Positions 57,211 to 64,000 of a stretch of 64,000 bases of DNA are shown here, piece after piece. This DNA is from Ruegeria sp. ANG-R (GTDB lineage: Bacteria; Pseudomonadota; Alphaproteobacteria; Rhodobacterales; Rhodobacteraceae), in contig NZ_JWLJ01000013.1 in NCBI RefSeq assembly GCF_000813985.1, forward strand, positions 1-64,000, in the 5' to 3' direction. Below the pieces are notes generated by a model. The model was given only the letters and a program-made list of their open reading frames with translations. It was not told the origin of the DNA and did not search any database. Both the position numbers and the translations under genes were made by a program. Each line of letters starts with the position of its first letter. Positions within the stretch are counted from its first letter, which is position 1.

Positions 57211-59156
57211 AACAGCGTAAACCAAAACCTCAGGGCCTCGCTTACAAGCGGCTGCCGCGTCGTGCCCTGATTCTCGGCGGGCTGCAGACGGCGTTTATCG
57301 GAGGTCTGGCCGCCCGAATGCGTTTCATGCAGGTCGATCAGGCGGACGAATACCGCCTTCTGGCCGAGGAAAACCGGATCAACATCCGCCTGATCCCGCC
57401 AACCCGGGGTCGAATCTATGACCGTAACGGACAGATCATCGGACAAAACTCGCCCTCCTATCGCATTGTCATCGTGCGCGAGGACGCGGGCGATATTGAC
57501 AGCGTCATTGCCAAACTGTCCGACCTGATCCCGCTGACCGGGGACGAGATCGAGCGCGCGAAAACGGAAATGCGACGCTCGGCACCCTTTTTGCCGGTCA
57601 CTCTGGCCGATCAGGTGACGTGGGAGGATATCTCGAAAGTTGCGGTCAACGCCCCCGCCCTGCCCGGCGTCACGCCCGAGGTTGGGATGACGCGTCAGTA
57701 TCCCCGCTACGAGGATTTCGCTCATGTCGTCGGCTATGTCGGTCCGGTCAGCGACTATGACCTGAGCCAGATCGAAGATCCCGAACCGGTTCTGCGTATT
57801 CCCCGCTTTCAGATCGGCAAGGTGGGACTGGAGGCCAAACAGGAAATCAGTTTGCGCGGCAAAGCGGGCGCCAAACGGGTCGAGGTCAATGCCACCGGCC
57901 GTGTCATGCGCGAACTGGACCGGCAGGAAGGCCTGGCCGGGGCCGATCTGCAACTGTCCGTCGATGCTGACCTTCAGCAATACGCGCAGGCCCGATTGGC
58001 CGGAGAGAGCGCCGCAGCCGTTGTGATCGACTGCGAAACCGGGGATATCCGCGCCATCAGCTCGGCCCCGAGTTTCGATCCGAACCTGTTCGTGCGTGGT
58101 ATTTCAGTGGCCGACTACCAGATGCTGACGCAGGACAAGTACCGGCCGCTGGCCAACAAAACGGTTCAGGGTACCTATCCACCCGGATCGACCTTCAAGA
58201 TGATCACCGCAATGGCCGCGCTTGAGGCCGGCGTGATCAGCCCTTCCAGCACGGTCTATTGCCCCGGCTACCTGAAGGTCGGCAGCCGCCGCTTCCATTG
58301 CTGGAAACGTGGTGGGCATGGCTCGGTCGACCTTGAAACCTCGCTGAAGCGCAGCTGTGACGTTTACTATTACGACGTCGCCCTGCGGGTTGGGATCGAC
58401 AAGATATCCGAAATGGCAAACACGTTCGGCCTGGGCGTCAAACACGACATTCCGATGTCTGCCGTTGCCGCGGGTCTCGCACCCAATCAGGAATGGAAGC
58501 AACGCGTGCACGGGCAGGACTGGCTGGTGGGCGATACGGCAAACGCTTCGATCGGGCAGGGCTTCATGCTCGCGTCACCGCTGCAACTGGCGGTCATGAC
58601 CGCACGACTGGCAACCGGTCGGGCTGTAAAGCCACGCCTCGTCCGTTCGGTAAACGGGGTCGAACAGCCCTCGGGTGCAGGCGAGCCGCTGGCGGTTAAC
58701 CGAAACAACCTCGAGCAGGTTCGCAAGGCAATGTTCTCGGTCTCAAACAGTCGCCGTGGCACTGCCTATCGCAGCCGGATCATCACGGATGACTTCCGCA
58801 TGGCCGGTAAAACCGGCACCAGTCAGGTGCGCAACATCACCAAGGCCGAACGCGCCGCCGGCGTCATCCGCAACGAAGACCTTCCATGGGAGCGGCGTGA
58901 CCACGCGTTATTTGTCAGCTTCGCACCTTATGACAACCCCAAGTACGCCGTGGCCGTGGTCGTGGAGCACGGTGGCGGTGGGTCCAAGGCGGCCGCTCCG
59001 GTCGCGCGCGACATCATGCTTCAGGCGCTTTATGACGGCACGCCACCGCTCGAAGCCTACCCGGCGGGCGACCGGGATCGCATCAAGGAACAGCAAAAAC
59101 GGCTTGAGGGCGATCGTCGTCCCAAGGCGCGTCCTGACGAAAAGGACCGCGCATGA
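57207..59156 (+). CDS. mrdA: Peptidoglycan D,D-transpeptidase MrdA (PBP2)
   Basis: Class B penicillin-binding protein of elongation. From the ATG at 57207 the product has 649 residues. One N-terminal membrane segment (ALILGGLQTAFIGGLAARM). PPTRGRIYDRNGQIIG is the dimerisation-domain signature. The active-site motifs are STFK in YPPGSTFKMITAMAAL, SCD in KRSCDVYYYDVA and KTG in AGKTGTSQV. The gene overlaps mreD and mrdB (ATGA). Confidence 0.95.
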   Translation: MKQRKPKPQGLAYKRLPRRALILGGLQTAFIGGLAARMRFMQVDQADEYRLLAEENRINIRLIPPTRGRIYDRNGQIIGQNSPSYRIVIVREDAGDIDSVIAKLSDLIPLTGDEIERAKTEMRRSAPFLPVTLADQVTWEDISKVAVNAPALPGVTPEVGMTRQYPRYEDFAHVVGYVGPVSDYDLSQIEDPEPVLRIPRFQIGKVGLEAKQEISLRGKAGAKRVEVNATGRVMRELDRQEGLAGADLQLSVDADLQQYAQARLAGESAAAVVIDCETGDIRAISSAPSFDPNLFVRGISVADYQMLTQDKYRPLANKTVQGTYPPGSTFKMITAMAALEAGVISPSSTVYCPGYLKVGSRRFHCWKRGGHGSVDLETSLKRSCDVYYYDVALRVGIDKISEMANTFGLGVKHDIPMSAVAAGLAPNQEWKQRVHGQDWLVGDTANASIGQGFMLASPLQLAVMTARLATGRAVKPRLVRSVNGVEQPSGAGEPLAVNRNNLEQVRKAMFSVSNSRRGTAYRSRIITDDFRMAGKTGTSQVRNITKAERAAGVIRNEDLPWERRDHALFVSFAPYDNPKYAVAVVVEHGGGGSKAAAPVARDIMLQALYDGTPPLEAYPAGDRDRIKEQQKRLEGDRRPKARPDEKDRA

Positions 59157-60292
59157 GCTATCTTGAATATGCCGTCAAATCCACGCCATCGGGATTCAGA
59201 AAATTTCTGTACATGAACTGGCCTCTGACGCTGCTGCTGATCAGTGTCGCCAGCGCCGGATTCCTGATGCTGTACTCGGTGGCCGGTGGGTCCTGGATGC
59301 CCTGGGCCGAGCCCCAGATGGAACGGTTCGGGCTAGGCCTGACGGTCATGTTCATCATTGCGCTGGTACCGATCTGGTTCTGGCGAAACATGTCGGTCGT
59401 GGCTTATCTCGGCTCGATCGGACTGCTGATCGTGGTAGAGTTGTTCGGCACCATCGGCATGGGCGCGCAGCGCTGGATCGATCTTGGCTTCATGCGCCTG
59501 CAGCCTTCTGAGGTGATGAAAATCTCGCTGGTAATGGTGCTTGCAGCTTATTACGACTGGTTGCCCGCACACAAAACATCGCGACCGCTGTGGGTGATCA
59601 TCCCGGTCCTTCTGATCCTGTTTCCGACCTTTATGGTCCTGAAACAACCCGATCTCGGCACCTCGATTCTGCTGCTGGCCGCTGGCGGGGGCCTGATGTT
59701 TCTGGCCGGTGTTCACTGGGCCTATTTCGCAGCCGTGATTGCGGCGGGGGTCGGACTGATTGCGACCGTGTTCAACAGCCGTGGCACGGAATGGCAGCTG
59801 CTGAAGGATTACCAGTTCAGGCGCATCGATACGTTTCTGGACCCGTCGACCGATCCGTTGGGAGCGGGATATCATATCACACAGTCCAAAATTGCACTGG
59901 GTTCGGGGGGCTGGAATGGGCGCGGGTTCATGGAGGGCACACAATCGCGCCTGAACTTCCTGCCCGAAAAACACACCGATTTCATCTTCACGACCTTGGC
60001 CGAGGAGTTCGGATTTGTCGGTGGCATCACTCTGCTGATCCTCTACGGTCTGATCCTGATCTTCTGCATGGTCACGGCGCTATCGACCAAAGATCGTTTT
60101 TCTTCGCTCGTGACACTGGGCATCGCGCTCAACTTCTTCCTGTTCTTTGCCGTCAACATGTCAATGGTGATGGGGCTTGCCCCGGTCGTTGGGGTGCCAC
60201 TGCCGATGGTCAGTTATGGCGGCTCCGCCATGCTGGTTCTGATGGCAGCATTTGGCATCGTGCAGAGCGCCCATATCCACCGCCCCCGCTGA
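59153..60292 (+). CDS. mrdB: Rod shape-determining protein RodA
   Basis: SEDS-family glycosyltransferase that polymerises glycan strands with PBP2. About ten membrane segments in 379 residues. Family motifs are GAQRWIDLGFMRLQPSEVMK, KQPDLGTS and LPEKHTDFIFTTLAEEFGF. The conserved Asp of the WxxD region is present. The start overlaps mrdA. Confidence 0.95.
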   Translation: MSYLEYAVKSTPSGFRKFLYMNWPLTLLLISVASAGFLMLYSVAGGSWMPWAEPQMERFGLGLTVMFIIALVPIWFWRNMSVVAYLGSIGLLIVVELFGTIGMGAQRWIDLGFMRLQPSEVMKISLVMVLAAYYDWLPAHKTSRPLWVIIPVLLILFPTFMVLKQPDLGTSILLLAAGGGLMFLAGVHWAYFAAVIAAGVGLIATVFNSRGTEWQLLKDYQFRRIDTFLDPSTDPLGAGYHITQSKIALGSGGWNGRGFMEGTQSRLNFLPEKHTDFIFTTLAEEFGFVGGITLLILYGLILIFCMVTALSTKDRFSSLVTLGIALNFFLFFAVNMSMVMGLAPVVGVPLPMVSYGGSAMLVLMAAFGIVQSAHIHRPR

Positions 60293-60302
60293 GAGGTGTC
60301 CG

Positions 60303-61235
60303 ATGCCCGTGAATGTCCTGTTTTCTGCGCGCCCTGAGCTGTGGCCGGAATATGAGCCACTGCTGCGACAGGGACTAACCGAGGCAAGGTTGGACTTTCA
60401 ACTGTCCAACGATATCCACCCCGCGCTGGTCGACTATGTGGTCTATGCACCGAACGGAGGGTTGCGGGATTTCACCCCATTCACACGTCTCAAAGCCGTT
60501 CTGAGCCTCTGGGCCGGGGTCGAGAGTATCTCGGGCAATGAAACCCTGACCGTCCCCCTTGCGCGGATGGTGGATGGGGGACTGACACAGGGCATGACCG
60601 AATGGGTCGTCGGGCATGTGCTGCGCTATCACCTTGGGATGGATCGCCACATCACCCAGCAGGACGGTACATGGACACCGGATGCGCCGCCTCTGGCCTC
60701 TCAGCGCACCGTTTGCATATTCGGTCTCGGCGCATTGGGCGAGGCTGCGGCCCGCGCACTTGCTGCGCTGAATTTCAATGTCATGGGCTGGAGTCGCACT
60801 GCAAAGAGTATCCCCGGCGTGACCTGCCTGCACGGGTCGGATGGTTTACATACGGCGCTGTCTCAAGCTGAAATCGTGGTACTGCTGCTGCCCGACACAC
60901 CGGCGACTGAGGATATCATGAACGCTGATGCGCTCGCCTTGCTGCCTGAAGGTGCGCGGATCATCAACCCGGGACGTGGTCCGCTGATCGACGACGACGC
61001 TCTGCTGCAGGCGCTGGATTCAGGTCAGGTCGGACATGCCACGCTGGATGTATTCCGCACCGAACCGCTGCCGCCGGATCATCCCTATTGGGCGCATCCC
61101 AATGTGACGGTGACACCGCACATCGCTTCGGAAACCCGCCCGGTGACAGCCGCGCAGGTCATCTGTGAGAACATCCGCCGAGGTGAGGCAGGAGCACCCT
61201 TCCTGCACCTCGTCGATCGGCGCCTCGGCTACTAG
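60303..61235 (+). CDS. Glyoxylate/hydroxypyruvate reductase A-like dehydrogenase
   Basis: D-2-hydroxyacid dehydrogenase of 310 residues, closest in style to GhrA. The NAD(P) motif is IFGLGALGEAAARAL (about residues 140-154). The catalytic Arg is in NPGRGPLIDD, the Glu in FRTEPLPPDHPYW and the His in TPHIAS. The ATG at 60303 follows GAGAGG; the longer frame is not supported. It begins 11 bases after mrdB and could share its transcript. It overlaps the M3 peptidase end by four bases. Confidence 0.9.
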   Translation: MPVNVLFSARPELWPEYEPLLRQGLTEARLDFQLSNDIHPALVDYVVYAPNGGLRDFTPFTRLKAVLSLWAGVESISGNETLTVPLARMVDGGLTQGMTEWVVGHVLRYHLGMDRHITQQDGTWTPDAPPLASQRTVCIFGLGALGEAAARALAALNFNVMGWSRTAKSIPGVTCLHGSDGLHTALSQAEIVVLLLPDTPATEDIMNADALALLPEGARIINPGRGPLIDDDALLQALDSGQVGHATLDVFRTEPLPPDHPYWAHPNVTVTPHIASETRPVTAAQVICENIRRGEAGAPFLHLVDRRLGY

Positions 61236-63247
61236 GCCGCAATCAATCCGCGACCTTTCAACAAGGCTTCGACGCCGGGCAGGCGGCCGCGGAAAGCCAG
61301 ATACAATTCTTCCGCCTCGCGCGAACCTCCGGTGGACAGGATGTTTTCTTCCAGCGCCCTGGCGCGTTCGGGGTCAAATGCGCCGCCGGCCTCTTCGAAT
61401 GCGGCAAAGGCGTCGGCATCCATGACTTCGGACCACATGTAACTGTAATAGCCCGAGCTATAGCCATCGCCGGCGAAAACATGGGCAAAATGCGGGGTGG
61501 CATGACGCATCCCGATAGCTTGCGGCATACCGATTCCGGCCAGAACCTCGGCCTGCTTTGCCATCGGATCGGAAGGCGCAGCACCATCGTGGAATGCAAG
61601 ATCGACCAGAGCCGAAGCCACATATTCAACTGTCTGGAACCCCTGATCGAAATTGGCCGCTTTCAGAACCTTGTCCAGCATCTCTTGCGGCATCGGCTCG
61701 CCGGTGTCCACATGGGTCGCGAACTCGGCCAGGACTTCGGGCACCTCCAGCCAGTGCTCGTAGAGCTGGCTCGGCAGTTCCACAAAATCGCGTGCAACGC
61801 TTGTGCCCGAGATGCTTTCATAGGTCACGTTCGACAGCATCTGGTGCAAGGCGTGACCAAATTCATGAAACAAGGTCCGCGCGTCATCATAGGACAGCAA
61901 TGCCGGGTCACCCTTGGCAAAGTTGCAGACGTTGATCACGACCGGCGCCTGCTCTTTCGGGAACTTCGCCTGCCCGCGCATCGCGCTGCACCATGCGCCT
62001 GAACGCTTTGATCCGCGCGCAAAGTAATCTCCAATGAAAACCGCAATGTGCTGGCCATTGCGGGTCACCTCCCACGCGCGGCAGTCGGGATGGTAAAGAG
62101 GGACATCCAGCGGAGCGAATTCCAGCCCAAATAATCGGTTGGCGCAAGCAAACGACGCCTCGATCATCCGATCCAGCTGCAGATAGGGCTTGAGAGCGGC
62201 CTCATCCAGATCATGCTCGGCCTTGCGCCGTTTCTCGGCGTAGTAGCGCCAGTCCCACCCCTCCAGCGGGCCATTGATACCGTCGTCCTGCATCATCTGG
62301 GTCAACATCTCGGCATCCGCGTCGGCGCGGGTTTTGGCGGGCTCCCAAACCTGCATCAACAGATCGTGTACACGATCGGGCGTCCGGGCCATCTCGGTTT
62401 CCAGCTTGTAGTCGGCGAAGCTGTCATAACCGAGCAGCTTGGCGCGTTCCTCCCGCAACGCCAGAATCTCGGCCGCAATCTCGCGGTTGTCGGTTTCACC
62501 GCCATTTGCGCCGCGCGCCGTCCACGCGAGATATGCTTTTTGCCGCAGGTCGCGACGCGGCGAAAATTGCAGGAAGGGGACGATCAGCGACCGCGACAGG
62601 GTCACAACCGGGCCATCTGCACCCTTTTCCTGACCCGCCGCCCGTGCCGCATCGACAACAAACTCCGGCAACCCCTGCAGGTCTTCCTCGGTCAGATCCA
62701 TGAACCAATCGCGTTCATCCGCCAGCAGGTTTTGTGTGAATGCGGTACCCAACGAAGCGAGACGGGCCTTGATCTCTTGCATTCTCGCATCGTCATTGCC
62801 GGTCAGCGCGGCCCCTGCCCGCACGAACCCGCGATGGGACAACATCAGAACACGCGTCTGTTCGTCTGTCAGGTCCAGATCGTCGCGCCGTGCCCACAGG
62901 TCCGCCACGCGCTGAAACAGCGCTTTGTTCGAAGAAATGCGTGCGTAATGCGCAGCGAGTTTCGGTGAGAACGCGCGCTGCAGCTCCTCGCGCTTGGGAT
63001 TGCTGTCAGCACCCGCTACAGTGAAGAAAACCGACAGAACCTTGTCCATTTGCTCGCCAGCGGCCTCAAGCGCCTCTATCGTATTGGCGAAGGTCGGCAC
63101 ATCCGGGTTCGCCGCGATCGCATCGATCTGGGCGTTATGCGCCTGCATCGCCTCATCCAGAGCAGGGGCAAAATCATCGTCCGAGATTGTGGTAAACGGG
63201 GCGATTTCGAACGGTGTATTCCAGGCGGACAGGATCGGATTGGTCAT
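61232..63247 (-). CDS. M3-family metallopeptidase (oligopeptidase A/Dcp-like)
   Basis: Cytoplasmic zinc peptidase of 671 residues. The zinc motif HEFGHALHQM is inside TLFHEFGHALHQM, and the third ligand Glu lies in FVELPSQLYEHW. YHPDCRAWEV and the late GYSSGYYSYMWSEV region are typical of M3A. It degrades small peptides, for example cleaved signal peptides. AAGGAGA precedes the ATG at 63247; a longer frame from 63289 is not needed. Confidence 0.94.
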   Translation of the reverse strand: MTNPILSAWNTPFEIAPFTTISDDDFAPALDEAMQAHNAQIDAIAANPDVPTFANTIEALEAAGEQMDKVLSVFFTVAGADSNPKREELQRAFSPKLAAHYARISSNKALFQRVADLWARRDDLDLTDEQTRVLMLSHRGFVRAGAALTGNDDARMQEIKARLASLGTAFTQNLLADERDWFMDLTEEDLQGLPEFVVDAARAAGQEKGADGPVVTLSRSLIVPFLQFSPRRDLRQKAYLAWTARGANGGETDNREIAAEILALREERAKLLGYDSFADYKLETEMARTPDRVHDLLMQVWEPAKTRADADAEMLTQMMQDDGINGPLEGWDWRYYAEKRRKAEHDLDEAALKPYLQLDRMIEASFACANRLFGLEFAPLDVPLYHPDCRAWEVTRNGQHIAVFIGDYFARGSKRSGAWCSAMRGQAKFPKEQAPVVINVCNFAKGDPALLSYDDARTLFHEFGHALHQMLSNVTYESISGTSVARDFVELPSQLYEHWLEVPEVLAEFATHVDTGEPMPQEMLDKVLKAANFDQGFQTVEYVASALVDLAFHDGAAPSDPMAKQAEVLAGIGMPQAIGMRHATPHFAHVFAGDGYSSGYYSYMWSEVMDADAFAAFEEAGGAFDPERARALEENILSTGGSREAEELYLAFRGRLPGVEALLKGRGLIAA

Positions 63248-63322
63248 TGGGGTCTCCTTTGACCCCATAGCTAAGACCGTCTTTGGCAATGATCCAGAGC
63301 TACCCGGAAATTTGAGTCGAAC

Positions 63323-64000
63323 TCAGTCGGATGCCCCGCAAATCGGGCAGTCTGCGCGTTGAGGCAAGGTGATCTTGCGGCTTTCACCATAGAGTGCGTC
63401 GTAGATCAGCATCTCGCCCCGCAAGGGCTGCCCTGCCCCGGTGATCGCCTTGATCGCTTCGACCGCCATCATTGATCCGACCACTCCGGGCAACGGACCG
63501 ATCACACCAGCCTCGGCGCAGGAGGGCGCAAGACCTGGTGCCGGGGCTTCCGGGAAAATGCACTGATAGCAGGGCCCACTGGTTGCAGGATCGAACACGC
63601 TTAGTTGCCCTTCCCATTGTGAAAGCGCGCCCGAGATCAAAGGTTTGCCCAACGCAACGGCCGTTCGGTTGGCCAGATAGCGGGTGTCAAAATTGTCGGT
63701 GCCGTCGAGGATCAGATCGAAATCCGCGAACAGATCTGCGGCAATCTCTTCCGTCAGTCGGCGGTGATAGGGCAGAACCACCACATTAGGGTTCTGTGCC
63801 ACCATGGCCTTCTGGGCTGAAAACACCTTGGGCATTCCAATATCCGCATCGCGGTGGATTACCTGCCGCTGCAGGTTCGCATTCTCGACCTCGTCATCAT
63901 CAATCACACCGATGGTGCCAATTCCGGCGGCAGCGAGGTATTGCAAAGCAGGCGCACCAAGTCCTCCGGCCCCGATCACCAGCACACGCGCCTGTTTCAT
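63323..64000 (-). CDS. MoeB/ThiF-family adenylyltransferase (partial, runs off the window)
   Basis: E1-like enzyme that activates the C-terminus of MoaD or ThiS with ATP. The visible part has 225 residues and lacks the natural N-terminus, which lies beyond 64000; the Met at the edge is probably internal. GAGGLGAPALQYLAAAG is the nucleotide-binding loop, with LQRQVIH and DGTDNFDTRYLAN downstream. The zinc Cys residues are CYQC and CPICG. MoeB, ThiF and HesA cannot be told apart firmly. Mo transport genes are also in the window. Confidence 0.88.
   Translation of the reverse strand: MKQARVLVIGAGGLGAPALQYLAAAGIGTIGVIDDDEVENANLQRQVIHRDADIGMPKVFSAQKAMVAQNPNVVVLPYHRRLTEEIAADLFADFDLILDGTDNFDTRYLANRTAVALGKPLISGALSQWEGQLSVFDPATSGPCYQCIFPEAPAPGLAPSCAEAGVIGPLPGVVGSMMAVEAIKAITGAGQPLRGEMLIYDALYGESRKITLPQRADCPICGASD

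Overview
The window looks like chromosomal DNA of a marine alphaproteobacterium of the Rhodobacterales (Roseobacter group). This is an inference from gene content and high GC. Signs include a class I lysyl-tRNA synthetase, an NDUFS4-type complex I subunit, aerobic HemF, a D-Ala-D-Ala carboxypeptidase with a SPOR tail, the mreBCD-mrdA-mrdB cluster and an Rrf2 regulator of NsrR type. No sequence search was possible, so the genus is not named.

Layout. 0.3-2.9 kb: 5-oxoprolinase operon pxpB-pxpC-pxpA. 3.1-9.1 kb: a SPOR-tailed D,D-carboxypeptidase, a HAD hydrolase, clpS, an rRNA-type methyltransferase, an SDR and hemF. 9.2-11.9 kb: molybdate transporter modABC with a hairpin that buries the modA ribosome-binding site. 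12.0-17.0 kb: class V aminotransferase, tRNA-Val followed by an integrase remnant, GNAT, NDUFS4-like protein and uvrB. 17.0-20.4 kb: accessory and decayed DNA with a DUF3800 gene, paired REP elements, an ORF6N remnant, an IS3 remnant and tRNA-Arg. 20.3-32.2 kb: small stress and envelope genes, a large beta-helix protein, lysK, a MepA-like peptidase, TerB, PBP4 (dacB), nadD, a MOSC protein and a YcnI/DUF2946 copper-type pair. 32.4-36.4 kb: ettA, an Abi/DRT-like reverse transcriptase, a REP, a truncated RAYT and a cold-shock gene. 36.6-47.5 kb: L,D-transpeptidase, SRAP protein, tesA with a YbbA/YbbP-type ABC system, an NsrR-like regulator with an FNR-type box, gltX, an MBL hydrolase and an FAD oxidase. 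47.7-54.5 kb: nadE, an 18-repeat MORN protein, an SDR, leuA behind a leucine leader peptide, and rlmJ. 54.7-64 kb: mreB-mreC-mreD-mrdA-mrdB, a GhrA-type reductase, an M3 oligopeptidase and a partial moeB/thiF gene.

How genes work together. Cell-wall functions recur: D,D-carboxypeptidase, PBP4, L,D-transpeptidase, PBP2/RodA/MreBCD and a MepA-like protein. Molybdenum is represented by modABC, the MOSC protein and MoeB-like activation. NAD biosynthesis is represented by nadD and nadE.

The most unusual parts are the two AT-richer cargo genes. One is the DUF3800 gene after uvrB and the other is the reverse transcriptase after ettA. Each lies 3 bases from the stop codon of a conserved gene, each must start at TTG, and each is followed on its other side by a GTAGGATGGG-type REP element. 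The second REP adjoins a broken REP-associated transposase. The reverse transcriptase is the best candidate for a phage-defence gene in the window.
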